From contig NZ_FOQG01000015.1 of NCBI RefSeq assembly GCF_900113685.1, positions 51,153 through 115,152 on the forward strand: DNA of 64,000 nt, given 5' to 3'. Under the pieces are notes generated by a model that was given only the letters and a program-made list of their open reading frames with translations, was not told where the DNA came from and searched no databases. Every line of letters starts with the position of its first letter. Position 1 is the first letter of the stretch. The DNA is from Nocardioides psychrotolerans. Lineage in GTDB: Bacteria > Actinomycetota > Actinomycetes > Propionibacteriales > Nocardioidaceae. Shown piece by piece: positions 16,089-25,274 of the stretch. The position numbers and the translations under genes are program-made.

Positions 16089-16514
16089 ATGCTGCCGACC
16101 CTCAACGGACGGATCCAGACCCGGATCTTCATGCTCGTCGTCCTCGGCGGGCTGATCACGCTGCTGATCACCCCGGTGCTGCCCGGCGATCCCGGCTACT
16201 CCATGACCTACACCGTCCTCGCGACGGTCCTGGTGCTCGGCGTCGGGTGGGAGCTCGCCTACCACGGGCTCATGCAGTGGAGGTGGGAGAAGGACTGGCC
16301 GACGCTCTTCGGCCTGCTCAACGCGATCAACGAGGGCCTGCTGGTGTGGGTGCTGCTCGAGCTCGGAGTCGTCCCCGGTCTCGACTCCGGTGTGCCCCTC
16401 TCGACGTTCCTCGTGATGTTTCTCGTGATCTGGGTGTTCATCTGGATCTGGACCAACGGACCGATGCGGATCTTCAACATCCGCTGGCGGTTCTTCGGCG
16501 GAAGGCTGGTCTGA
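16089..16514 (+). CDS. Small membrane protein, 141 aa
   Basis: I do not recognise a family. Four hydrophobic segments are visible (about residues 12-30, 38-55, 70-90 and 105-125), the last being Trp-rich (WVFIWIWTN) and followed by a basic tail (RWRFFGG). The ATG at 16089 is 6 nt after AGGAG and 10 nt after the oxidoreductase stop. The next gene (FHA) starts one base after its TGA. The tight spacing argues that it works in the membrane with those two products, for example as an anchor or as the target of the flavin-type enzyme. Confidence 0.75.
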   Translation: MLPTLNGRIQTRIFMLVVLGGLITLLITPVLPGDPGYSMTYTVLATVLVLGVGWELAYHGLMQWRWEKDWPTLFGLLNAINEGLLVWVLLELGVVPGLDSGVPLSTFLVMFLVIWVFIWIWTNGPMRIFNIRWRFFGGRLV

Positions 16515-16515
16515 C

Positions 16516-17847
16516 GTGACCCCACACTCCCCCTCGCACGCCCCTTCGCAGCTGGGGTCGGCGGCGGACTGGTCCGCCGCGGCGTTCGCGCCGCACGCGG
16601 GCTCGGGCACGCTCGCGCGGCTGGGCGGCGTCGTGCTGCTCGTCGCGTCGACCGACCCTGCGGCCGTCGCGCCGCTCCTCGACCAGGCCCAGATGGTCGC
16701 GGCCAACGGCGGTGACGGGCGCCAGCTGGTGCGCGGCTTCGCGCTCCAGCTCTCGTCGGGTGCCGGCGACGAGCCGGCCTTCGCCGCCCTCGCACCGCAC
16801 GGCAGCGGGCTGGCCGTCATCGTCTCCGGAGCCGCCAGCGTCACCGTCGACGACGAGACCATCACCGGCGAGGGATCCCTGTCCTGGGTGGAGCGCCTGG
16901 TGCCGTGGCCGATCGCTCGGCTGGTCGCCACCGTCGACCCGGGCGGCACCCCGCTCGGTGCGCTCTATGACCTGGGCGCCGGCGTGATCCCAGCAGGCGG
17001 CGTCTCGGTCAGTGTGGACGAGACGCCGACCATGGCGATGAGCCAGGTCGTGGGCGATGCCGCGTCGATCCCTGACCCGGCGCCCGTCCCGGCGCCCGCG
17101 CCCGCGCCCGCCCCGGCGCCCGAGCCGGTCCCAGTGCCCGTGCCCGTGCCCGTGCCCGTGCCCGTGCGGCCGCCCGCTCCGGACGTCGTCGCACCGCCGA
17201 CACCCGCCGGCGACCGGCCGGTGCTGGCCGCGATGCCCGACGCGTTCGCCAGCTTCGACTCGGTCAAGCTGCGCGACCTCGAGGACGACGAGCCGGTGAC
17301 GCCCCTGCCGATCGTGGCCGACCAGCGTGACGTCCAAGCCTCCGGCGTGGTCTCCGAGGTGCGCGGCGTCTTCTGCAAGAACCGGCACTTCAACGACCCA
17401 CGGGTCCTGTTCTGCGCGGTCTGCGGGATCAACATGGTCCAGCAGACGCCCGTGCTCGTGAACGGCGAGCGCCCGCCGCTCGGCGTCGTCGTGCTCGACG
17501 ACGGAGCGGTCTTCCAGCTCGACACCGACTACCTGCTCGGCCGAGATCCCGACGCCGACGACCGGGTGCGCCACGGTGACTGTCGCGGCATCTCGATCAT
17601 CGACACCTCCAACATGGTCTCGCGCGTGCACGCCCGTCTCGAGCTGCGCGGCTGGGACGTCGTCCTGGTCGACAACACCTCGACCAACGGCACGTTCGTC
17701 AACAGCCCCAAGGCCGTCGAGTGGCGGCGCATGGCGGCGGGCGGAGATGAGGTCCTCACCCCCGGCACCCGGATCCGCATCGGGCACCGCACCCTGGCTT
17801 TCAACACCCACGGCGGTCAGTCCGCCGCAGGTCAGAGCGTCTCCTAG
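16516..17847 (+). CDS. FHA-domain protein with C4-like motif and Pro-rich linker, 443 aa
   Basis: Order: an N-terminal alpha/beta domain (about residues 15-180) of unknown type; a linker made almost only of Pro-Ala and Pro-Val pairs (about 192-220); a short Cys motif (one Cys in VFCKNRHFNDP, then FCAVCG); and a C-terminal FHA domain (LLGRDPDAD, SRVHARL, STNGTFVN). The FHA residues that contact phosphothreonine (Arg, Ser, Asn) are present. There is no membrane helix. The GTG start lies 1 nt after the previous stop with GGAAGG about 10 nt upstream. It is a likely reader of marks made by the two kinases nearby. The stop overlaps that of the convergent antiporter within CTAG. Confidence 0.82.
   Translation: MTPHSPSHAPSQLGSAADWSAAAFAPHAGSGTLARLGGVVLLVASTDPAAVAPLLDQAQMVAANGGDGRQLVRGFALQLSSGAGDEPAFAALAPHGSGLAVIVSGAASVTVDDETITGEGSLSWVERLVPWPIARLVATVDPGGTPLGALYDLGAGVIPAGGVSVSVDETPTMAMSQVVGDAASIPDPAPVPAPAPAPAPAPEPVPVPVPVPVPVPVRPPAPDVVAPPTPAGDRPVLAAMPDAFASFDSVKLRDLEDDEPVTPLPIVADQRDVQASGVVSEVRGVFCKNRHFNDPRVLFCAVCGINMVQQTPVLVNGERPPLGVVVLDDGAVFQLDTDYLLGRDPDADDRVRHGDCRGISIIDTSNMVSRVHARLELRGWDVVLVDNTSTNGTFVNSPKAVEWRRMAAGGDEVLTPGTRIRIGHRTLAFNTHGGQSAAGQSVS
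17134..17163 (+). repeat. GTGCCC hexamer x5 in FHA gene linker
   Basis: Five perfect tandem copies of GTGCCC encode Val-Pro pairs, following a looser GCGCCC (Ala-Pro) run just upstream. The unit is a multiple of three, so copy-number change would alter linker length without a frameshift. Confidence 0.85.
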
Positions 17848-19835
17848 GGCGCGGCCTCGGCCGGAACGGTGCCGACGTCGACCTCACTCCAGTCGGTCGG
17901 CTCGGCGTCGACCTCGGCGCGCACCAGCACCTGCTCGTCCCCGGCCGCGATCCCCACGCGCAACGCGTCGCCGATCTCGGACCCGTCCGCCATGGTGACG
18001 CCGCGGCCGGCCAGTGCCTCGATCATCGGCTCGAACCGTCGGTGCTCGCGCCCGGCCTCGACCCGCAGCCGGGCGCCGAAGCAGGTGGCGACCCGGGTGG
18101 CCAGGACGACGGCGGCGTCGCCGTCGCTGTCGGGGGTCCAGGTGACGGTGACCCAGGTCCGGTCGGCCGGCGCCGGTGCCCCCGGGGCGATCGTCACCGT
18201 GACGCAGTCGACGACCGCGGCCACAGCCTCCGCTCCTGGGTTGTCGGCGGCCACGACGAGGGCCTGTGGGCGCAGCACCGTGGCGAGCTCGACCACGTCG
18301 GCGGTGACGTCGGCGCTGGGATGGTTGAGGATCCGGACGGGTACGCCGTGCGCCTGGCCGCGTCGTACGAGCGTCTCGAGGCGCTCCATGGAGGCCGTCA
18401 TCTTGGCCAGCTCGTCGGTCAGCCCGCTGCCAACCTCGAGCTTGGCGCTCTGCTGCGGCTCGAGCGCGGCCACCACGACCTCGGGGTTGAGCTCGGAGCG
18501 GATCATCGCGATCGCGACGTCGAGGGCCACTGCGCTGTCCTCGCCGGGTGCCGAGACCACCAGGGCCCGGGTGGTCGCCTGGTCACCGAGCGCGGCCCGC
18601 TCGGCCTCGGCGATGTCGCGGGCCACCCGACGCGCGGGATAGGCGAAGTGCAGGAGCGGTCCGGTCATGATCGTGGTGACCACGGCCATGACGACCAGCA
18701 TCGTGAAGAGCGTGTCACCGAGCAGGCCCAGCTCGCGGCCGACGTTGAGGATCACCAGCTCGGTCAGTCCCCTGGTGTTCATCAAGATGCCCAGGGAGTT
18801 GGCCTGCCAGTGGGGGACGCCGCTGAGGCGCGCGCCGACGTAGGCGCCGACGTATTTGCCGCCGATGGCGACGGCGAGGATCGCCGCGAGCTGGACGAGG
18901 TTCTCCGAGCTGAGGCCGCGCAGGTTGACGTTGAGTCCGGAGACCAGGAAGAAGACGGGGAGCAGCAGCAGGACCGAGATCTGCTCGAGGCGGACCAGGA
19001 TCTCGTGGCGCATCGCGGCTGCCCGCTCGTGCGGCATGATCGCCCCGAGCAGGAAGGCGCCGAAGATGAAGTGAACGCCGAGGTACTCCGTGGTCGCGGC
19101 GAAGAGCAGCAGCCCGACCAGCACGACCGAGAGGATCCCGGGGGTGAGTCGCCCTGCGACCTCGTAGGCCTTGGTGAGCCGGTTCAGCTGCGGGCGGATC
19201 ACCAGCAACGCGAACAGCGCGAAGGGGATCGCCAGCGCCACGACCCAGGAGGCGTGGTCGCCGCCGCCACCGGCGATGCCGATGACCACGGCGAGCAGGG
19301 TCCACGCCAGGACGTCGTCGGTGGCAGCGCAGGCGAGCGCGAGTCCCCCGGTCTCGGTGCGATGCATGTTGCGGTCGGTGAGGATCCGCGCGAGGACGGG
19401 GAAGGCCGTCACCGACATCGCGGCCCCGACGAACAGAGCGAACGGCCAGAAGTCATTGAGGATGTTCTGGTCCTGGAGGAAGCTGGCCAGGCCGAGCCCG
19501 AGGCTGAACGGCAGGACGATGGAGGCCAGCGACACCGAGACCGCCACCTTGCCGCGGCCCTTGATGAGCGAGACGTCGAGCTCGAGCCCGACGACGAACA
19601 TGAAGAGGATCAGGCCGATCTGGGCCAGCAGGGTGAGGAACGGTCGGGTGTCGAGCGGGAAGAGGAACTCGCTGAACTCCGGGCCCAGCAGGCTGGGGCC
19701 GAGCAGGATGCCGGCGCAGATCTCGCCGACCACCGCGGGCAGGCCGATGCGGACGAAGACCCAGCCCGCCGCCCTGGCCAGGACCATGATCAGCGCGAGC
19801 TCCACGAGGATGGTGGTGATGTCGGCGGCGTGCAT
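17844..19835 (-). CDS. CPA2 cation:proton antiporter with USP-like C-terminal domain, 663 aa
   Basis: This is a monovalent cation/proton exchanger of the KefB/NhaA-like CPA2 superfamily. About 12 membrane helices occupy residues 1-400. Visible signatures are PAVVGEICAGILLGPSLLG near the N-terminus, the discontinuous-helix aspartates in ACAATDDVLAW, and MNTRGLTELVILNVG. The remaining 250 residues are soluble and look like two UspA-type repeats (ALVVSAPGEDS, VRILNHPSADV), a possible nucleotide sensor replacing the RCK domain. ATG 19835 has AGGAG 7 nt upstream. The stop shares CTAG with the convergent FHA gene. It likely sets internal pH or K+/Na+ level. Confidence 0.87.
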   Translation of the reverse strand: MHAADITTILVELALIMVLARAAGWVFVRIGLPAVVGEICAGILLGPSLLGPEFSEFLFPLDTRPFLTLLAQIGLILFMFVVGLELDVSLIKGRGKVAVSVSLASIVLPFSLGLGLASFLQDQNILNDFWPFALFVGAAMSVTAFPVLARILTDRNMHRTETGGLALACAATDDVLAWTLLAVVIGIAGGGGDHASWVVALAIPFALFALLVIRPQLNRLTKAYEVAGRLTPGILSVVLVGLLLFAATTEYLGVHFIFGAFLLGAIMPHERAAAMRHEILVRLEQISVLLLLPVFFLVSGLNVNLRGLSSENLVQLAAILAVAIGGKYVGAYVGARLSGVPHWQANSLGILMNTRGLTELVILNVGRELGLLGDTLFTMLVVMAVVTTIMTGPLLHFAYPARRVARDIAEAERAALGDQATTRALVVSAPGEDSAVALDVAIAMIRSELNPEVVVAALEPQQSAKLEVGSGLTDELAKMTASMERLETLVRRGQAHGVPVRILNHPSADVTADVVELATVLRPQALVVAADNPGAEAVAAVVDCVTVTIAPGAPAPADRTWVTVTWTPDSDGDAAVVLATRVATCFGARLRVEAGREHRRFEPMIEALAGRGVTMADGSEIGDALRVGIAAGDEQVLVRAEVDAEPTDWSEVDVGTVPAEAAP

Positions 19836-19927
19836 GGGCCCACTCCTACGGTCGCGGTGGTGCGATCACAGTAGGGCTTGGGAGCCGAGCGGTCACGCAC
19901 CAGTTTTCCGGCGCAGGCGGGGGCAGG

Positions 19928-21027
19928 TCAGGCGGTGTCCCACCGGAAGAGGCGGGCCGCCACCGCCGTCACCACGATGGCGAAGGCAGCCAGGACCGCG
20001 ATCGGCACCAGGGCCGCCGACGGACCCTCCCCGCGCACCATCACGTCCAACATCGCCTCGTTGAGGTGCTTGAGCGGCAGCACGTTGCTGAAGGCCCTCA
20101 GCCACGCGGGGGCGGCGTCCAACGGGAAGAAGGAACCGCTGAGGAAGGCCATCGGCAGGACGAAGAAGTTGGCCATGTTGACCGCACCCTCGGTGGTCTT
20201 GGCGATAGCGCCGGCCAGGAGCCCGATCGCCATGAAGCACAGGGTGCCGACGACCAGGGTGGGGATCGCCATCCACCAGGACCCCGACAGCGTCAGGCCG
20301 AACGCGACCGACCCGAGACCGAGGAAGATCGCCATCTGGATCAGGGCGACGGCGATGGTGACCGCAACGCGGGCCCCGACCATCGTGCTGGTCGAGACCG
20401 GTGAGAGCTGGAGGCGTCGGAGCAGCTTGGACTGCCGCCAGCCCTGCAGCGTCGCCGCCGCACCGAAGCTCGCGCTCATCGCGACCGCCCAGCCCAGGAG
20501 CCCCGGCGTGACGAACTGGATCGCGGTCAGCGAGTCGTCCTCGACGCTGACCGCCTCGAACGAGTACGCCGGCTGCTCACCGGTCTGCGCGGCCAGCTGC
20601 GCCACGTTGGTGGCGTCCACGAAGGCGCGCAGGGTGCCCTGCGTGATGGCGGACTTCACCTGCTCGGTCTGGGTGTAGTGCGCGACGAGCTCGTCGCCCC
20701 GCTGCTCGATCGCGACGTCGGCGTCGCCCTTGCGCACCTGCTCGAGGGCGTCGGCGAGGTCGTCGGAGGTGGTGACCTCGAAGGTGTCGGCGAACGCCTC
20801 GGCCGCACCCTCGGGCAGGTCGTCGACCAGGGCGACGTCACCGACCTGGATGAGGTCGACCTTCGACTGGTCCTGGTCGCTGAAGATGCCGCCGAAGAGC
20901 ACGAGGAACATCAGCGGGAAGACCAGGGCGAAGAACACCGCGCCCTTGTCGCGCAGGAAGCCTTTGAAGATCGCCACCGACAGGGCGACGAACGCCGACC
21001 GGCTGGAGGGGCGGCCCGAGGTGCTGC

Positions 21028-21031
<4 letters not shown>
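19928..21031 (-). CDS. ABC-2 type exporter permease, 367 aa
   Basis: This is the membrane subunit of an ABC exporter. One membrane helix lies near residue 30 (GAVFFALVFPLMFLVLFGGIF), then a soluble loop of about 140 residues, then five helices with the ABC-2 motif region FVLPMAFLSGSFFPLD. This is the usual layout of daunorubicin/linearmycin-type exporters. The ATG at 21031 overlaps the stop of the ATPase gene (ATGA), so the pair is co-translated. The cargo is unknown; lipids, antibiotics or heme are all possible for this family. Confidence 0.85.
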
Positions 21032-21927
<896 letters not shown>

Positions 21928-21951
21928 GGGCCGGACCCTACACAGCACTCT

Positions 21952-23358
21952 TTACGCGAGCGTGTCCCCTGCCAGCAGCGGCCACGGCCGGGCTTTCTCG
22001 ATCTGGGCCGAGAGGCTCAGCAGCGTGGCCTCGTCGTCGGTGCGCCCAACGAGCTGGATGCCGACAGGAAGACCGTCCTCGGCGATGCCGCAGGGCACGG
22101 AGGCTGCCGGGTTGCCGGCGACGTTCCAGAGGGCGGCGTAGGCGATCGCGGGCATCGCCAGGAGCGAGGCGGCGAGCGAGCCGCGGCCGTCGAGCACGCC
22201 GACGCGCGGCGGTCGGTGGGCGATCGAGGGCGTCAGCAGGACGTCGACGTCCTGGAAGACCCGGTTGGCCTTGGCGCAGACCCCGTCGCTGGCGCGCACC
22301 GCCCACTCCTCGACCCGGGGCGTCACCCACGAGCCGAGGCGGTAGGTCTCGCGGGTCCGTCGCTCGAGCCGCTCGTAGTGCTCCACGCCGTCCGCCTCCG
22401 CACGGATGCCGCCGAAGAACTGCGGCACGAAGGCAGCGGTCGGGTCGGGGTAGCGCGGGTCGACCTCGCGCACGTCGTGCCCGAGGTCGGTGAGCAGCCG
22501 CGCGGTCTCCTGGACGGCCCGCACGTGGATCGGGTCGGGCTTGATGCCGAGCGTCACGGGCTTGACCGACCACCCGATCCGCAGGCGACCCGGCTCGCGG
22601 CCGGCGGCCTCGACGAACGAGCCGGACTCCCCCGCGACGAAGCGGTCGCTCGGCAGGCTCCCGCGGATCACGTCGTAGACCAGCGCGCTGTCGAGCACGG
22701 TGCGCGCGAGCGGACCGACCGTGCCCAGGGCCAGCCACAGGTGCGGGTGCGGGGCCGCGGTCACCCGGCCGCGCTGGGGCTTGAGCCCGAAGAGGCCGCA
22801 CATCGCGGACGGGATGCGGATCGAGCCGCCGCCGTCCCCACCGATGGCGACCGGGACCATCCCGCTGGCCACGGCTGCCGCCGTACCTCCGCTGGAGCCG
22901 CCGGGCGTGCGCGTGGTGTCCCACGGGTTGCGGGTGATGCCGCGCGACACCGACTCGGTGTAGGGCCACGCCCCGAACTCCGGCATCGTCGTCTTCCCCA
23001 CGATCACCGCCCCGGCCGCGCGCAGGCGTCGGACGACCTCGCCGTCGTGGGCCACGGGCGTGGAGTTGCCCTCGCCCCCGAAGGTCGTGACGCAACCGGC
23101 CACGTCCAGCTCTTCCTTGATGGCGATCGGTACGCCGTGCAGGGGGCCCAGCTGGTCGGCCTTCTGGGCGGCCTGCTGGTCACGGGCGGTGGCCTCGGCC
23201 CGCGCCTGGTCGCCCAGCACCACCGAGAAGGCGTTGAGCCGCGGGTCCTGACGGGCCACCCGGTCGAGCGTCTCGTCCAGCACGACGCGGGCGGTCAGGT
23301 CTCCCTCGGCGATGAGACGGGCGGTGTCGGCGGCGCTGGCGCGGCTCAGGTCGGTCAC
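21952..23358 (-). CDS. Amidase-signature family hydrolase, 468 aa
   Basis: This is an amidase of the GatA-like superfamily, hydrolysing small amides. The Ser-cisSer-Lys triad is visible: Lys in [10 protein letters not shown], cis-Ser in [15 protein letters not shown], and nucleophilic Ser in [12 protein letters not shown]. The length is typical. It lacks the C-terminal features of true GatA, and no gatB or gatC is nearby, so a catabolic amidase is more likely than a Glu-tRNA amidotransferase subunit. The start is GTG at 23358. It is 32 nt downstream of the ABC exporter gene on the same strand and 24 nt upstream of the ABC ATPase, so it may be co-transcribed. The substrate is unknown. Confidence 0.87.
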   Translation of the reverse strand: MTDLSRASAADTARLIAEGDLTARVVLDETLDRVARQDPRLNAFSVVLGDQARAEATARDQQAAQKADQLGPLHGVPIAIKEELDVAGCVTTFGGEGNSTPVAHDGEVVRRLRAAGAVIVGKTTMPEFGAWPYTESVSRGITRNPWDTTRTPGGSSGGTAAAVASGMVPVAIGGDGGGSIRIPSAMCGLFGLKPQRGRVTAAPHPHLWLALGTVGPLARTVLDSALVYDVIRGSLPSDRFVAGESGSFVEAAGREPGRLRIGWSVKPVTLGIKPDPIHVRAVQETARLLTDLGHDVREVDPRYPDPTAAFVPQFFGGIRAEADGVEHYERLERRTRETYRLGSWVTPRVEEWAVRASDGVCAKANRVFQDVDVLLTPSIAHRPPRVGVLDGRGSLAASLLAMPAIAYAALWNVAGNPAASVPCGIAEDGLPVGIQLVGRTDDEATLLSLSAQIEKARPWPLLAGDTLA

Positions 23359-23390
23359 GCGCCGAGGGTAGCGCTCGGGGTGGGCTCCGC

Positions 23391-25274
23391 TCAGGCGAGC
23401 GAGGCAAGCCAGGCGTCGTTGAGGTCGGAGAAGTGACCCTCCCCGCCGGCCACGAGGTCGGCGGGGGCGCCGTCCTCGACGATGCGGCCGTGCTCCATGA
23501 CGATCACCCGGTCCGCGATCTCCACCGTCGAGAGCCGGTGGGCGATGATCAGCGAGGTCCGGCCGGCGAGCACGGTGCGCAGGGCCTGCTGGACCAGCCG
23601 CTCGGACGGCACATCGAGCGAGGAGGTCGCCTCGTCGAGGATCAGCACCGCTGGGTCGGCCAGGAACGCGCGGGCGAAGGCGACCAGCTGGCGTTGGCCA
23701 GCGCTCAGGCGCCCGCCCTGGTTGGCGACCTGCGTGTCGTAGCCCTCCGGCAACGCCATGATGAAGTCGTGGGCGCCCAGGGCGCGGGTGGCCCGCTGGA
23801 CCTCCTCGATCGTCGCCGACGGCTTGCCGAAGCGGATGTTGTCGGCGATCGAGCCGGAGAACAGGTAGTTCTCCTGGGTCACCATGACAACGGCCTCGCG
23901 CAGGTTGTCGGCCGTGAGGTCGCGCAGGTCGATCCCGTCGAGCAGGATCCGCCCGGCGTCGGGGTCGTAGAAGCGGGTGACCAGCTTGGCGAGCGTGGTC
24001 TTGCCTGCCCCGGTCGTGCCGACCAGGGCCAGCGTCTGCCCGGCCGGGACGACCAGGTCGAGCCCGGGAAGCACCGGCCGATCGTCGACGTAGGAGAAGC
24101 GCGCCTGCTCCAGCCGCAGCTCGCCCTGCGCGTCGTCGAGGCGCGTCGGCGAGGCGGGGTCCGGCACGCTCGGCTCCTCACGCAGCACGCCCGCGAGCTT
24201 GTCCAGCGCCGCCGATGCCGACTGGAAGGTGTTGTAGAACTGGGAGATCTCCATCATCGGCTCGAAGAACTGGCGCAGGTAGAGCAGGAACGCCGCGAGC
24301 ACGCCGACGGTGACCTCGCCGTGGTAGGCGAGGTAGCCGCCGTAGAGGAGCACGGCCGCGATGGTGATGTTGCCGATCAGGCGGATGCCGGGCATGAACC
24401 ACGCGACCAGCCGGAAGGCGACCAGGTTCGCGGCGCGGTACTGCTCGTTGACGTCGTCCAGGATCTCCTGGTTGCGGGCCTCGCGGCGGAACGCCTGGAC
24501 CGCCCGGATGCCGCCCATCGACTCGACGAAGTGGACGATCACCAGCGCGACCTTCTCGCGCGTGACGCGATAGCTCTTGCCCGACTCCTTGCGGAACCAG
24601 TTGGTGACCCAGAACAGGAACGGTCCGCAGGTCAGGGCGACCAGGCCGAGCTTGACGTCGAGGAAGAGCAGGAGCCCGGCCGTGCCGACGAGCGTGAGCG
24701 CGGCGGTGACCAGGCCGTCGAAGCCCGTCTCGAGCATCTCGTAGATCGCGTCGATGTCCGAGGTCTGACGCGAGATCACCCGCCCCGAGGTGTAGTCGTC
24801 GTGGAAGGCCGGGCTGAGCACCTGGAAGTGCCGGAAGACCCGGCGCCGGACCTGGAAGAGCATGTCCTGGCCGATGCGGCCCGAGCGGACCAGGAAGACC
24901 TGGCGGGCGGCGGCCTGGGTCAGCGTCGCGACGAGCATGATCGCGACGATGAGGAACAGCGGCCCTTTGTCGCCTGAGATGCGGATCGGGTCGATGCCGT
25001 TGTCGATGCCGAGCTTGACGAGGTAGGGGATCGAGAGCCGCGCGGCGTTCTCGACGACGACGATCAGGACCAGGATCCGGATCGCCTTCTTGTAGGGCCG
25101 TAGCAGCTCACGCAGGAGCTGCCCGGAGCCGCCGGTGAAGCGTCGCTCGACCTCCAGCTCGGCGGCCTCCTCCGCGTCGGTCGCGGAGACGCCGCGCCAG
25201 GTGGGCTGGGAGGTCGGCTGGGAGGTCGGCTGGGAGGTCGGCTGGGAGGTCGGCTGAACGGTAGGTCGGCTCAT
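23391..25274 (-). CDS. Heterodimeric ABC exporter subunit, consensus Walker B, 627 aa
   Basis: This is a fused permease-ATPase half-transporter. A disordered N-terminus of TSQP repeats is followed by six membrane helices (about residues 65-350) and a nucleotide-binding domain. Walker A is VGTTGAGKTT, Walker B LILDEATSSLD with the catalytic Glu, and H-loop IIAHRLS. Its signature is LSAGQ rather than LSGGQ. The partner just upstream has the mirror-image defect, so the pair fits a heterodimeric exporter (as in TM287/288 or TmrAB) with one consensus and one degenerate ATP site. ATG 25274 overlaps the partner's stop (ATGA). Substrates may be drugs or lipids. Confidence 0.9.
   Translation of the reverse strand: MSRPTVQPTSQPTSQPTSQPTSQPTWRGVSATDAEEAAELEVERRFTGGSGQLLRELLRPYKKAIRILVLIVVVENAARLSIPYLVKLGIDNGIDPIRISGDKGPLFLIVAIMLVATLTQAAARQVFLVRSGRIGQDMLFQVRRRVFRHFQVLSPAFHDDYTSGRVISRQTSDIDAIYEMLETGFDGLVTAALTLVGTAGLLLFLDVKLGLVALTCGPFLFWVTNWFRKESGKSYRVTREKVALVIVHFVESMGGIRAVQAFRREARNQEILDDVNEQYRAANLVAFRLVAWFMPGIRLIGNITIAAVLLYGGYLAYHGEVTVGVLAAFLLYLRQFFEPMMEISQFYNTFQSASAALDKLAGVLREEPSVPDPASPTRLDDAQGELRLEQARFSYVDDRPVLPGLDLVVPAGQTLALVGTTGAGKTTLAKLVTRFYDPDAGRILLDGIDLRDLTADNLREAVVMVTQENYLFSGSIADNIRFGKPSATIEEVQRATRALGAHDFIMALPEGYDTQVANQGGRLSAGQRQLVAFARAFLADPAVLILDEATSSLDVPSERLVQQALRTVLAGRTSLIIAHRLSTVEIADRVIVMEHGRIVEDGAPADLVAGGEGHFSDLNDAWLASLA
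25204..25256 (-). repeat. 12-bp tandem repeat in 5' end of ABC exporter gene
   Basis: Four perfect copies of GGCTGGGAGGTC (25204-25251 on the plus strand) plus a partial fifth encode Thr-Ser-Gln-Pro repeats just after the start of the ABC gene. The unit keeps frame, so slippage would only lengthen or shorten the cytoplasmic N-terminal tail. Confidence 0.9.

Noticed and set aside
17083..17166. Repeat run as a CRISPR-like array
   Set aside because: The units are 6 bp, contiguous and in frame, with no spacers; they encode a Pro linker.
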